From Sceloporus undulatus (taxonomy: Eukaryota; Chordata; Lepidosauria; Squamata; Phrynosomatidae): DNA of 64,000 bases. The position numbers and the translations under genes are program-made. A model generated the notes under the pieces. It searched no databases. It was not told the DNA's origin and saw nothing but the letters and a program-made list of their open reading frames with translations. Shown piece by piece: positions 21,972 to 33,804 of this stretch. Numbering within the stretch: position 1 is the stretch's first letter; the number at the start of each line of letters is the position of its first letter. The stretch covers positions 205,180,377 through 205,244,376 of the forward strand of contig NC_056523.1 of the NCBI RefSeq assembly GCF_019175285.1, given 5' to 3'.

Positions 21972-23168
21972 GCTCATATTCACCAAACTGGCTGTGAAAA
22001 CATTTTTGATGTCCCTTACTGTGATTTCAGCAAACTAGTTTTGTTAGCAAACATCACACACATAATTGTTGGGATGTTAAGTTCCACGAGGGCTTTCTTG
22101 TTAAATATTTTGCTGTTGTACAGACATTCATACAAGACAATCTACCTTGGATCAGTCTCTCTCTTTCCCTGTTCTCTCTATGTCCTAAGTTATATATATG
22201 CTCCCAGGCACCTGTGCTGCACAACTTTCTAGCTTATCCATTGGAAATTTGGGAGGGTGATTCCTTCTTTCTTTTCCAGTAACCCCCCAGTGCCTCCCAG
22301 CACGGTCCATGGGGATGTGCCTCAAAGCTTCAAGCTGAGATCATGTAGATGACAGAAGTGGAAATCCAGGGGGGTCATCAGCAGAGATGGCTGCTATGTT
22401 TCTGCTGTCAGAAGGAGCTCAGCCTATATGATCATGTGAATTTCAATTTTGCAGAGAGGAAGGTTGGGAGCAGGTGTAGAGCCACAGGTAAACACCATTT
22501 TTTTACAACTTAGGCCAGATTTAGGGGAGATGATCCATGTGACTAAAACCATGATGCAAGGGAGGTGGAGCATTGAATTGAAATCTGTTTCAGTTCTATT
22601 TTTCAAATTCTTTCTGAAAAGTTCGTTAAAAACTTTGTTAACTTCTTAATAAACCAGGTCAAAGGAAACTCTCAAACACCTGCACGTCACAATTAAACAG
22701 ATATAGTTCTTCTAGCAAGAACACCCTGCTGCTCCTTCCAGCCATGTAGGTACTGAAGACCAAGATCCTTTTAGAAAATAAAAAGTAGTGGCCCTAATTT
22801 GGTATTACAAACAGGGCTGAAAACAGAGAAAACCAAATCTAGATTTTTAAGGAGCTAAAACACAAACTGTCTGCTTGGGTAGAAAATGTAATTATTTTAC
22901 TCCACTTAAAAAAACAAAACCTCATGTTCTTGTGGTGAATTGAAGGAAGAGTTCAGAAGTTCTCCTTTGGAAAGAACTAAAATGCATTTGTCACCAACCT
23001 GAACACCTGTCAGGGCTATTTACTCAGGAATTCATTCAATGGTCAAACAAAAAATAGTACAAGCAAACTACTCCTTGGCAAAGTTGGAAAAATTGACTGG
23101 AAGGCTAGCACTGTCACACTGATCTTCACAATTTTCACCCAGATGCATCTTCATGACCATTTAACTCT
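21972..23168. other. unique DNA
   Basis: No gene or element recognised. Short frames around 21900-22232 and 22424-22649 have no support. Confidence 0.4.
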
Positions 23169-23169
23169 G

Positions 23170-23347
23170 CTTTCACTTCCATGGCTCAATGAATGCTATG
23201 GAATTCTGGGATTTGTAGCTTGTAGTAGAAAGCTCTCTGACAAGGAAGGCTAAATATCTTACCAAACCACACATCTCAGAATCCATCACATGATCATGAT
23301 ATTTAGGGGTGTCAAACTGCTTTAATTCTGCAGTGCAGATGCAACCT
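23170..23347. mobile_element. Harbinger-like foldback MITE, copy 4, partly deleted
   Basis: ATGGAATTCTGGGATTTGTA, AGGCTAAATATCTTACCAAA and AATTCTGCAGTGCAGATGCA are family words. The left terminal repeat is missing. Confidence 0.75.
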
Positions 23348-23571
23348 AGGTCGGAGGTAGGACAAGGGGTCCATGGGATCCTGTAGCCCACAAGATCATT
23401 GTATGGCCCTCCAATCTCTCAAAACGTCCTTTGTTATCCAATAAAAGAGTGGCATTCTTTGAACAGCTTAAAGTGCCATCCCCACTCAAAATGTTGAACA
23501 TCAAAAATGATGGCTGGGATCTTATTTCACAGACTGTGATATGATTCTTTATGTGTTACTGGCATGATGAG

Positions 23572-23609
<38 letters not shown>

Positions 23610-23610
23610 T
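23572..23610. repeat. (GAT)n microsatellite at an L2 3' end
   Basis: About 12 GAT units. They abut the 3' end of the minus-strand L2 copy, where such simple repeats usually sit. Confidence 0.95.
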
Positions 23611-24700
23611 ATTTATATCCCACCTCTCTACAAATGCATCGAGGTGGGCTTCAAGATAAATATACAACCCGAACCCTCACCCCCCTAAAATACAATTAAA
23701 ACAATGGAATTTAAAACATTAAACATACTTAAAAACAATACAACACTCTGGTGAAGTCAGAGGTCAGCAATTAGATATAGCTGGGAAACTATACATAAAG
23801 GCGCCAGAGAGATCTGTCTTTATGCTCTTTTAAAGCTATTTAGAGTGGTAATATGACGGATCTCGTCCGCAGCCATTCACACTTGGGAGCTACAGCTGAA
23901 GGTCCTCTGGGAGTCGAGGACAAGCCTCTGTTTTATAAGGCTGTAACAGATTTTTCCTGAGGATCTAAGTGTGCGAGGAGATATATGGAAGGAGGCGGTC
24001 CCGAAGATAGGTTGGACCCAAGCCATTTGGCTTTAAAGGTAATAAACCAACACCTTGTACTGGCCCGGAAAACTGATGGGCAGCCAGTGCAGTGTCTTTA
24101 AGATCGGTGTTATATGGCTCTTCTGGATGTACTGAGACCAGTCTGGCTGCCATGTTTTGAACTAATTGAAGTTTCCCAGACCAAGCACAGGATAGCTATG
24201 TAGAGTGCATTGCAGAAATCAAGGCGTTGAGGTTACCAGCGCATGCACTCGGTTCTCAAGGTCCCTCACTTCCAGGAAAAGGGCCAGCTTGGTATCGCGA
24301 AGCTGTGATAAGAGGCACTCCTGACTGTTGCATTTACTGATTTTGTCATGTGAAAGACAAATCTAGGAGCCCACCCAGACTGCGCAACAGTCCTTTGAGG
24401 AGAGTGTGACCCCTTCTAGGACTGGAGGTTGTATCCCGATACCTGGTTCGAGCCAATACCAAGTACCTCTGTTTTGTCTGGTTCAGCCTTAATTTGTTTT
24501 CCTCATCCATCCATTACTGTCTTAGACAGTCATTGAGAGGCGAGCGCCATCTGAAGTCAGCTGAAGACTATATCTGGTGTCTCAGCGTACTGATCACTTC
24601 GCCCATGATATATAACCCTATTAAAGAATTGTCAATGATGTGTAATGGGGCACTGTGTGAGGTGTCCATTGGCACGGGGCTCCACTACATAACAGGGGAC
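23611..24700 (-). mobile_element. L2-type LINE, 3' part of ORF2 and UTR
   Basis: On the minus strand, peptides typical of the L2/CR1 group C-terminus appear in order: LDFCNALY (near 24220), then MAARLVSVH and LKPNGLGPTYLRDRLLPYIS (frame at 23965-24153). These correspond to the LDYCNSLY, AARL and YLRDRL motifs of the family. The plus-left end (23611-23760) is the 3' UTR with ATATCCCACCTCTCTACAAA. Frames are interrupted several times. The 5' limit near 24700 is approximate. Confidence 0.8.
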
Positions 24701-24709
24701 TAAGCAAGG

Positions 24710-26285
24710 GATCCTGCATAACAGGAGATTTCCACACATCGGTCACTGTGACGGCGGAGACATTTTTCATGCTGAGCACATAGCACTTGTGATTTGCCAC
24801 TGCCTCCCACAAGGCTCTACTTTTGAGCATCATAACCATTTTAACAGGTACACTCACACTCTGCTGTCCAGGTCCTGAGTTACAATCCAACAACACTCTT
24901 CTCTGGTATACAATTTTTGCAAAGCCATAATTCTAAACTGTGCAACTATAAGTTGGTTGGCAGTGTTTAATCCCCAACAGGATACTAACCAACAATTTTT
25001 CTACACTCTAAGGGGACTTTGAGCTATTGCTCCTTTTTTTTCTTTTTAAATTTTGCAGCAGTTTGAGCAGTCTAGGTGATCACTGATAGTCCGGGTTGGT
25101 TGTTGGGCAGAGAAGTGGCTCCTGAAACCTGCTATAGCTGTTTCATCTTGATCTACATCATAACACAAGCTAAGATCACAGATAATGGACCTCTTTCGGC
25201 CTAAGAGAAGACAATGGTGTTCCTGGTCAGGTCAAAGTTGGACCAAAGACAGGATATGTGGGGTTGCCTTTGGAAATTGCTTGGAAAATCCAGTGTGGAT
25301 CCTATTATGACTAGCCACCATGGGTGCATTGTGTAAGGACATGTGACAGGGCCTTTGCCATGCTCTCCTACCAGTGGATATATTGAAGAATTCCTTCTAG
25401 ACAGAGTTTAGGCTGACTTCTTTTCTGCTCTCCACCTGTCGGCAAATATCCTATAGCTTTATCTATAGCCAGGTCTTGGGTTATAAGGTTCTGTGGAAGG
25501 TTGTTTTAAAATGGGGAGTGGTGCTTATTTTCATTGTCATTCTTACGTTTGAAACACTGTTTTAGCATTCAGGTGTTTTAAATTAGTGTGGTTTTAAATA
25601 GGATATTAGTATAAATTTTTGCACCTGTACATTTGAAGAGGTTAGGATATCTCCTGCTATGTGTTAAGCTGCTCACTGTATACATCTCCACATCCCTTGC
25701 TTGCATTATCTATTCTTGTAGACCAGACCTTTCCCTTTGGAACAGATATGTACATTGCTAGGAGACAGTGATATTTCATTACTATGTGTTTGAGTGTGCC
25801 TTCAGGTACTAAATTTGTTTGGTTGCTAAAATTCATTACCACAAGCAGGGAAGAAAAGAGAAGGGAAAAGCTAGCACGATATAGATGTTCTTTTCCTTTT
25901 TGAATCTATGGTTTAATTTGGAGAGAGATTAATGTATCTTTTGTCTGAAGGCAAAGTTTTATAAATGTTACTTTTAAGACCTTCTAAGGAGCTCTCTTTT
26001 TGTTCATCCCTCCCCAAACACATTTGATGGGAAACGAGAGGACCTTCTCAGTGTTGCCCAGGGTCTGGAAAATCTCTTCCAGAGATTTTGACTGATGCCC
26101 TCTTGCCCCTTTCATAGGAAGGCAAGAACTTTGGTTTTTGGCAGGTCTTTGAGAGCTGATGCCCATGAGGATAGGACCTTTAGATGTGCTGTATTTTTGT
26201 TCTTTTTTTCTTGTGTTTATTATTATTAGTCTATTATATATTTATTTTTTTGTATGAACATAAGTTGTGAGCTGTTGTCTCTTTT
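24710..26285. other. no gene seen; part may be more of the L2 copy
   Basis: No clear coding region or repeat end was recognised. The first few hundred bases could extend the L2 element. Confidence 0.35.
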
Positions 26286-26292
26286 AAACTTG

Positions 26293-26785
26293 GCCGTTAC
26301 GACCGGCACTTTAGTGCGTGACGAGCACGCATAGGTTACAAAAGGGCGGTGCTTCCGCACCACCTAACCCTATGCGTGCTCGTCATGCACTAAATGGCGG
26401 TGGCCCTTCATATGGCCGCCGCCGTGAGGACGTCACGCCGCGCCGCTTCTGGGGCGGCGCGGACGGATGTCCTTCTCCGCCAGGCGCTTAGTGCGCCCTG
26501 AACACGGAGCGGTTTAGTCCGCTGGGCGCAGCCTCAGACGGCTGTGCCCAGCGGACTAAAGAGAAAGGGGCCAAGCGGCCCCTTTCTCTTCTCCCCACCG
26601 CCACGGGTGTCCTTGGGCTTGAAGCCCCAGGACACCCCTTTTCAGGCTGCGGGGAAGCGGCGTTTTGCTGCTTCCCGCAGCCTGAAAGTGGCGGATCGGG
26701 CCTCACGGCTGCGCTCTGCACGCTGGGCCATACCCCGGGGAAGGGGCGGTGCAACCGCCCCAAATGGCGGTCTATAACCGCCTTT
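26293..26785. mobile_element. GC-rich multi-hairpin element
   Basis: About 493 bp of CpG-rich DNA inside AT-rich surroundings. The ends are alike in inverted sense (GGCCGTTACGACCGGC on the left, GGCGGTCTATAACCGCC on the right), and each end is itself a small hairpin. Between them lie consecutive hairpins: 26310-26394 (arms about 25 bp), 26428-26472, 26481-26500, 26513-26560 (20-bp arms), 26560-26589 (13 bp, perfect), 26605-26637, 26640-26687 (18-bp arms), 26743-26761 and 26766-26782. Intact CpGs and near-perfect arms suggest youth. Frames on both strands (77 and 100 codons) reflect the palindromes. It is most likely a non-autonomous DNA transposon, possibly Harbinger-like; no clear target duplication was seen. 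Confidence 0.75.
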
Positions 26786-26858
26786 GTCAATCACCTAAGC
26801 AGCACTTAGTCCCACCTCAGAAAAAGGGTTGGATATTATTATTTTTTTTCAGCCATTA

Positions 26859-27256
26859 CTGTATATACTCATGTATAAGTCTAGAAATTTTGTCCAAAAT
26901 GACCTAAAAAACTGTGTTGACTTATCCACGGGTCATTGTAAGTACTGTACTTTAACTCCTATACAAAAAAGGAACCATCCCCTGTGAAAGATGAGAATTT
27001 ATTCTCTTCTTGGATCACCTAAAAAGAAGCATCACCTCCCTCTACTATCTCATCCATCCAGCATTTAGGTGAGCACAAACAGTTATGTCAAAAAAATTTA
27101 AGTTCTTTAGTACTGTTTTTTTGCTTATCCTTTATTTCTTGTTTATGCTGCAAAGTTTTACCCTTGACCTATCACAGGTCACACAAAATCCATATTCTGG
27201 CCCCAAAACCTGCCCTGACGTATACATGAGGTTGACTTATAGTCAAGTATATATGG
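26859..27256. mobile_element. Tc/mariner-like (Tigger-type) element
   Basis: The left end CTGTATATACTCATGTATAA mirrors the right end, whose reverse complement begins CCATATATACTTGACTATAA. TA precedes the left end. The same left end starts another copy at 63913. It has no coding capacity. Confidence 0.75.
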
Positions 27257-27300
27257 TTGGTTTTTTCAGCCATTTAGGTATTAGGTTTTTAGGTATTTAG

Positions 27301-27629
27301 GGATGTTGTGGCTCAAATTATTAAGACACTGACTCTTTGAGTGCAAGATTGGCATATTGGCAGTTCGAGGCCCAAATGCCACATGATGGGTGATCTCCCA
27401 TCACTAGTCTCAGCTTCTACAACCTAGCAGCTTGAAAGCATGCAAACACAAGTAGATAAATAGCTACCACTCCGTGGAAAGGTAAACAGTGTTTGTGCAA
27501 TCATGCTGGCCACATGATCACAAAGTAGTTTCTGACAATACTGGTTCTTTGGCTTAGTAATGGAGATGAGCACTATCCCTATGGTCAGACACAACTTGAC
27601 AACCTTGTCAAAGGGAATACTTTACCTTT
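27301..27629 (+). mobile_element. Sauria SINE, near full length
   Basis: The head GTTGTGGCTCAAATTATTAA and GGCAGTTCGAGGCCC give tRNA-like A and B boxes. The body has CCCAGCTTCTACAACCTAGC-type words, CCACATGATCACAAAG and GGAGATGAGCAC. It ends near TTTACCTTT. The flanks AGGTATTTAG (27291-27300) and AGGTATTCTTAG (27630-27641) look like a target duplication. In known Sauria SINEs the 3' end derives from a Bov-B LINE. Confidence 0.85.
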
Positions 27630-27641
27630 AGGTATTCTTAG

Positions 27642-27815
27642 GTTGTTGTTGTGTTCATTTCCAACGTATGGCAAACCTTCCCAAAATATTGGATTTCTGG
27701 GGCTGAGAGTGTGGGATTTGCCCAGGATCACCCAACTGGTTCCATGGCCAAGCAGGGAATCACAAGTGATCTCCAGAGTCGTAGTCCTATACTAAAACCA
27801 CTATACCAGGCTAGT
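27642..27815 (-). mobile_element. tRNA-derived SINE with Bov-B-like tail
   Basis: In reverse it runs from the tail (GTTGTTGTTGTGTTCATTTC) through GATTTGCCCAGGATCACCCA to the tRNA head (ACTAAAACCACTATACCAGG). It is moderately diverged and nearly full length. Confidence 0.8.
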
Positions 27816-27829
27816 TCTCTTTTATAAAC

Positions 27830-29595
27830 CTAAGCAAATTCTATATTTGAATTTTATTATATGTTCTGCATTTTGTTTCCAGTGCACTAAATTGTAGTGG
27901 CTCATGGCTATAACAAAGTTACAGGTTGCATCAACAGGATATCTTATTTAATTCTTTTTTAATGTTTTATCATAATGATTGTTTCAGTTGTATTTAGCTT
28001 TAATAGTGTTTGAAAAAGCAGCATTATAATAAACACATATAATATTTTTTTGGAGGGGGGCACAATTCCAGTGGTGGATGAAGCCAAAGACAAAAGTATG
28101 GGGCATATTAAGGCTCTTACTTTCCAGGATGTAAACTAGGAGAATATTTTAGCCTTTGAGTAGCAGAAAAAGACTACATCAAAACAGAGCAACAATCAAC
28201 AGTGGTAACCATCAGGAAGTGTCACTGGGGATCCCAGTAGGCTAGACTGGGATTCCAAGGAGGCAGACTCGTATCCAGGGCCCGATTCAGTACCAGCAGT
28301 TGTATTCATACACTAAAAGGATGGCTGGCATCCTGTTAGTTGGTTTGATGCTGTAAGTTGGATTACACCAATGTAATTCACATTTCTGGTTGTTGTTGAG
28401 GTTAGAATTCTCTACTGATGACACATTGCCTTCCATATCTATCTGTATCTTTTCTCAGCTACATCTCCAACTTGGCCATTTCTTGGCTCACGGGGAGCGT
28501 TGGGTGCCGTAAAGGTCAGCAGAAAATGTCTAAACTTCCTGAAACACACAGCAATATATCACACAGGACCAAATAGGACCTCTCCCAAAAATGGTACACT
28601 GTGCATTAAGCTATAGGAAGATTGCTGGATATTGATTGATCCCACCTGCTTTCCATGCTGGGGGACTGCAGCTGAAAAAGTGGGGTTGGGTGTTGACAGG
28701 AGACATAGCATAACTATTTATGACATCTACATTTCCTGATCTAGCGTTGTGGCCAATATTAAAAGTTCACTAGGTGGGTTGGAATGCGAAGACATTCATC
28801 ACCTCTACATCATTTGATCCCATCTGGCTACTTGTACACATCGCGTTCTCTAATGACACATTAGCATTTTTAAAAAGGAATAACTCCTAATTTCCATGTT
28901 TACTTCTTTGTATGTGCTTTCCTATAGCTCTCACTTGATAACTGTGACTAGGAATGGAGTAAAATATAATATTTGGTTCATTTTGAAGGAGAGCTCCCAA
29001 TGTTGCACTTTCATGCACACAGATTACCTGTCTCTTGATTCATGCTTCTCCCAATCTTTGCAATAAGTTTTAAAAAGAATTTATGGAAAAGTTCAGATAA
29101 AAATGTGCACAATTGTGAAAATTTCCCTCAAGAAAATTTGACAAAATGGTGTGCAAAATGCATCTATTCAAGCATGCAATAACATATGCTTACTGCTGCT
29201 AGAGATTACCAGATGGATTTTGCTCCTATTTTAAGAACTCAATCTCGAGCTGTATTAACAAGCAGAAAATTTAGAAACTAAAAAGAAGTCAAAGTGTGCA
29301 CTTTAACGACTAAAGAGCGACAATGACAAGTAACAAATCAACTGCATATCCTTCTGTGTAGTCTTTCCTTTCCTTCCAGCAGAGGGTCCCTTGCACAACT
29401 AGAGGAGCAGCTGCTCTGCAAGTGGCGAAAATGTGTTTTGTGGAGCAGATTGTGGATGTGGTTGTACAGCTGAAATAAAAACAGCTACAGAACAGTAGGT
29501 GGGGCAAGGAGGGTGGCAAATAATATATGGGTAAAAAGAAGTAAGAGAGTCAAATTTGAGGTGTAGATAGTCTTTAGGGCTTCGGAGAAAGAAGA
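27830..29595. other. unique DNA
   Basis: No gene or recognised repeat; AT-rich with ordinary texture. The frames near 29310-29623 on the minus strand have no domain. Confidence 0.4.
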
Positions 29596-29599
29596 TGTT

Positions 29600-29700
29600 C
29601 AGAGGAAGGAACTTGCAAATCACCTCTTAGTATTCCTTGCCTAAGAAAACCCTGTGAAATTTATGGGGTCAACATAAATTGATAGGCACACACATACACC
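29600..29700 (+). mobile_element. 5S-type SINE, 3' part
   Basis: CAGAGGAAGGAACTTGC, TAGTATTCCTTGCCTAAGAA and GAAATTTATGGGGTCAAC match the body and Bov-B-like tail of the 5S SINE family. It ends in CACACA repeats. The 5S head is missing. Confidence 0.75.
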
Positions 29701-29892
29701 ACACACACCCAAAGCTTTATGTATATAAAGGAGATTCAATGACCTGGGGTGTAGTGAAAGCTCAGAAAGATGACGTCCGTTGTGTGTCAATGGGCTATAA
29801 CTCTTTGTTAATTTGTACTGAGGGAACAACAGTAATTTTAGCTGATTTTTCCCACTGTGAGAACATGTAAAAAAACCTGCTGTTTTCAAAAC

Positions 29893-29990
29893 CATTTATT
29901 TTATTTTATTTTATTTGCCACCTTTCTCCCAGAGAAAAGGAACCAAGGCAGCTCACAGATAAAATAGTTAAAATCATTACATAAAAATTA
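29893..29990 (-). mobile_element. L2-like LINE 3' end
   Basis: A (TTTTA)n tract is followed by TTGCCACCTTTCTCCCAGAG and CAAGGCAGCTCACAGATAAA, the reverse of the L2 tail with its simple repeat. Confidence 0.65.
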
Positions 29991-30139
29991 GAAAAGAATT
30001 AATATTTAATATTTCAAAACAATTATCAGTTTCATAGCTTCTTCACAAAAATCTGTACGGGTTCCATCTCCTTTCCCAGAAAACAGCATTTTCTGCACAG
30101 GACCACATGTCATTCACAGAAATAAAGACTGAATACATT

Positions 30140-30278
30140 GGCGGGATACGACGGGCAAAAAGGGTGTGTGTTCATGACGTATGAAGGTATAGCCTTCAGA
30201 CGCCCTCCTGAATGCCGCCATGAACGCCGCCCGCACGCCCCAAGCGGCATTAAAAAGGTGCCGCTTTTCCCCGCTTTT
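30140..30278. mobile_element. multi-hairpin family fragment
   Basis: GGCGGGATACGACGGGC resembles the end of the 26293 element. CpG-rich DNA follows with a short hairpin (AAGCGGCATTAAAAAGGTGCCGCTT, given here only as its two arms AAGCGGCA and TGCCGCTT). It stops just before another transposon. Confidence 0.5.
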
Positions 30279-30293
30279 TTTCTTTTATTATTA

Positions 30294-30538
30294 CAGTGGT
30301 GCCTCGGGTTACGAAAGTAATTCGTTCCGCGGCCGCTTTCGTACCCGAAAGGCTTTCGCAAGCCGAAACTCCATAGGCGCTAGGGAAAAGCCGCGTTTCG
30401 TGCGAAAAAGCGCCGAAAAGCACCAAAAATTTTCTTCGTAACCCGAAAAAACTTAACCCGGAACAATTTTTCCAATGGGATTTTTTCGTATCCCGAAAAT
30501 TTCGTAACCTGGGTATTTCGTATCCCGGGTACACACTG
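30294..30538. mobile_element. mariner-like MITE with TA target site, young
   Basis: The left end is CAGTGGTGCCTCGGGTTACG. The right end in reverse complement is CAGTGTGTACCCGGGATACG. TA flanks both (30292-30293 and 30539-30540). The 245-bp body is CpG-rich with repeated CGTAACCCGAAA-like words. Retained CpGs suggest a recent insertion. Confidence 0.88.
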
Positions 30539-30739
30539 TAGTGCGCATCCGCCAGCCGGCAAAGAAAAAAAAAAGCCCGTTTTGTATCACAACTGTTCAC
30601 AAGTGAGGCATGTACATGTACAGCAGGCTCTCCTTACAAAGTCCATAACATTCCTGGCAAACAGGTCTATAGTAGGGGGCAAGACCAGAGCTTGGAGAGA
30701 TATTTTTAAGCAGAAGCAACATAATGATCTGCTGAACTT

Positions 30740-31065
30740 GTTCACAGCCATCAAGTTGATGTTAAATTTGGCAACCCTGAATGAGGGACTTCCAAGCCAT
30801 TTTGTTATCAACACACTGGCTCAAGTCTTGTACACTCGGGCAACGGCTTTCTTGACTGAGTCTTGACTGAGTCTCTCATGAAGTCTTCCTCTTTCCTACT
30901 GCTTCCTTTACCAAGCATTATGTTTTTATAGTGAGTGATGCCATCTCATGATATGTCCAAAGTATGATAGCTTCCAGTTTAGTTATCTTGACTTCTAGGG
31001 AATGTTCAGGCTTGATTTGTTCTTAAAGCATTTATTTGTTCTTTTGGCAGTCTGTTGATCCATAG
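30740..31065 (-). mobile_element. RTE/Bov-B LINE 3' end
   Basis: AAGTTGATGTTAAATTTGGC, GAGGGACTTCCAAGCCATTT, CTCATGATATGTCCAAAGTA and GTTCAGGCTTGATTTGTTCT follow the order of the antisense Bov-B C-terminal coding region and tail. It includes a small local duplication of CTTGACTGAGT near 30850. Confidence 0.75.
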
Positions 31066-31069
31066 GGCT

Positions 31070-32055
31070 CCCCTCCAGGACCCCACACTGGTGCTTCATC
31101 TAAAATGGAAGCCAACATTTCCAGTCTCCTTCCTCCAGAGGAGGAAGGTACGTGAGTATAGAATCCAAACCTATTGTACCTTGTCTTGTAAAATTTTGGC
31201 TGTGATTTAGCATTATATACAAAGCAGGCCAATAACAACTAACCAAGCTGACTCTCATTTGTAGGATTTCACTTGATGAAATCTTTACTTTTTAAAAAAG
31301 AACACACTTTTTCCCCTAGCAAATAGTGAATACAGATTTAGATTATATGCATAATAGAAATGCATTTGGTTTTATACATTTGAATTCAGACAAAGGAATG
31401 AAGGTTATTTCTAGCATTTTAGCTGACACACCATACTGCTAAAAACTGGAGTTTGCACATTCATGTACATTTATTGGTATGTGAAGTTATTTTGTTCACT
31501 TTATGTAATATCGATCCTGTTCGTTCAAAGGTTGTTTAAATGTACACTACACTACTGACATGGCTGTAACTAGGCAAGTTTATTTTTTGTATATAATTAA
31601 ATAGTAATGCTAACCAACTTGTATTAAGATACTTCATAAGAAAAAAAAAGAACTCTCCTCCATTTCAATGAATGTATTTTCCTATCAGCTCCCATCACTC
31701 CTGAAAGCCAGGGTGAGCTGCTGAAATTATAAACTACAAGATGTAGGATGGTGTGCTCTTGGGATCTCATCTGGGGCATCATTCTACCACTGTTGAGTTA
31801 CAAGTGGCTTCATTGAGCCCCTTCCTTCATTTTTATTAAAAAGTAACTCCTCAGGCTTTGAGAACTCCTCGTGGCTATGGCCCTGTTCTCCCCTTCCACT
31901 CATGGCTGGCCCAAGACATTTTGCTGCATGGTAAATGGTAAATGATGTCCACCCTTCCATATACCAAAGCAGGTAGGCTGGTTGTTTAAATTTAGTTCAG
32001 TAGTAGCAGCAGGAGAGTATCTGCATTGCAGCTAAGGACACGAGATTGTAAAACA
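31070..32055. other. unique DNA
   Basis: No gene or element recognised. Confidence 0.4.
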
Positions 32056-32059
32056 GGGG

Positions 32060-32265
32060 TCCCAACACACTGCGAAATAATCAGTTTGAGACCACTTCGA
32101 CTGTCTGGCTCAATGCTAGGGAATCCTGGGCACCTGTAGATTATTGTGGCACCAGAGCTTCTGTGATGGAGAAGGCTAAATGTATCACAAACACTACACT
32201 TCCCGAATTCCTGATATTAAGGCAGGGCAATAAAGTGGTCTGAAACTGGTGTGTTTTGGACCAGA
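32060..32265. mobile_element. Harbinger-like foldback MITE, copy 5
   Basis: ACTGCGAAATAATCAGTTTG, GGCTCAATGCTAGGGAATCC and TGGCACCAGAGCTTCTG are family words, and the right arm is their rough inverse. The ends are decayed. Confidence 0.75.
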
Positions 32266-32269
32266 TTAT

Positions 32270-32965
32270 CCATGCACACACACCTCTTTTCCAACACCTC
32301 TCCCTGACCCACAGCCTTTGCTGCCTGAGATACTGCTTTTTCCTGCCCAATGGTAGGGCTGGCTCTACCTTCTATGTAATCACAATCCATGGTGAGGACA
32401 CCTAAACAGGCCTTAGATCAAGATGGAAAGCCATAAAAAGAAGCCACCTTATAACTTTTCATTTATATGAAGAAGTCAACCTAAAAAGAATTACAAAAAA
32501 TTGATTTTATAATCATCATTGGTCCTGATGAAGTGTGTGTGTGTGAATGTGTGTGTGAGAGAATGAGATTGAGAACTGCGATATTGCCTTTAGATGGTAA
32601 CCATGTTAACAGCAAGTGTTTATTGTGGAATACAGGCATCTGTGAGCTTTTACATCATAGCAATTAAACACAGTTAATCTTCAGGATTCCCTAAAGGATC
32701 ATGGGATTTGTGAGATAGTTTCAGTTCTCGACTGCACCTACTTACTCTCCTCTCTCAGAAAATCCCCTCACCCACGTCAATATGTTCCCTTTCAGATTTC
32801 AGGGATACTGGGGTAAAAACTGCTTTGCACACAAAATGCCATGAGTTTTCATAAAATCCATTCAACTGTCATTCAATCGTCACTTGATTCCACTTTGAAA
32901 TGCCCATTCTCCCAAAAGCTCCCTTCCTCAAGTTCACCTGCTGGCTGCTTACAGCGCCTTTCAAA
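32270..32965. other. unique DNA with short GT repeats
   Basis: A GTGTGT run lies near 32533-32556. Nothing else was recognised. Confidence 0.4.
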
Positions 32966-32969
32966 TATG

Positions 32970-33191
32970 GGGCTGCATCTTCACTGCAGAAATAATGCAG
33001 TTTGACATGACTTTAACTGCCATAGCTCAATGTTACGGAATTCTGAGATTTGTAGTTTGTTGTAGCACCAGAGCAATCTGACAGAGAAAGTTAAATATCT
33101 CACAAAACTACAAATCTCAGAATTCCATAGCATTAAATCATACAGTGAAAGCTTTGTCAAACTGCATTATTTCTGCAGTGCAGATGCAGCT
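32970..33191. mobile_element. Harbinger-like foldback MITE, copy 6, well preserved
   Basis: It starts GGGCTGCATCTTCACTGCAG and ends CTGCAGTGCAGATGCAGC. The inner arms ATTCTGAGATTTGTAGTTT and AAACTACAAATCTCAGAAT pair almost perfectly. Confidence 0.85.
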
Positions 33192-33481
33192 TCTGCCTTG
33201 AGATGGGTTCCTTTACCTGTCAGTTGCACCTAAGAGAATATTTCTTAACCTATAATTCCAGCCTCTGAAAGAGAGTGAAGGAGAGTTAGCTTGCCTGCCA
33301 GAACTGTCTCTTGTTTTCCTCTGTACTTGGGAGTCTGTTAGCAACCAGCTACCTTACCAATAAATAATAAATAAATATTTTAAATGCTATCTTTTCATTG
33401 ATCTTATTTTACATTTTTAAAAAGTTTTATATTGCATTAGCTTTGCCAGCAAGTGGATAAATAAAATGTTAACAAAAATCC

Positions 33482-33800
33482 ATCAGTGATATCTTTATTG
33501 GCCAACCGAAATGCACAATATACTTGTTTTAAACTTTCGGACCTCAATCGGCTTCTTCATCAGGCAAGATGTTACAAACCAAACAGGAGAAAAAACAACT
33601 GGAGATGTTAGTCAGATGCCTGCATGTTGTTTCAGTCCTTAGTAAAGATGGGATGCTGGGGAGGATATCTTTTGCAGGCAGGCTCCTCCTCCTTCTGGCC
33701 ATGTGGCAATAGGGAGATTAAGTCCATTTGCATCTCAACAGGGACCCCTCTTTTGCAATCCAGTATGTCTCCAATCCAGTGAAGTCACAGGCTTCTTTGT
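33482..33800 (-). mobile_element. Penelope-like retroelement 3' region
   Basis: On the minus strand the order is: a purine-rich part with GCCACATGGCCAGAAGGAGG, then a hammerhead-like core, then GTGCATTTCGGTTGGCCAAT and AAAGATATCACTGATGG at the end. The last part recurs on the plus strand at 57125-57165, so it is a repeat-family terminus. Penelope-like elements are known to carry such ribozymes. No GIY-YIG or RT coding part is visible. Confidence 0.7.
33535..33563 (-). ncRNA. hammerhead ribozyme-like core
   Basis: The minus strand reads CTGATGA, then a stem-loop (AGCCGATTGAGGTCC), then GAAA. This order, CUGAUGA-stem II-GAAA, is the hammerhead catalytic core. The stem is short and imperfect, so cleavage activity is doubtful. 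Confidence 0.55.
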
Positions 33801-33804
33801 GGAA

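Noticed and set aside
26488-26790. 100-codon minus frame and 77-codon plus frame in GC-rich DNA
   Set aside because: Both follow from the palindromic, stop-poor composition of the multi-hairpin element.
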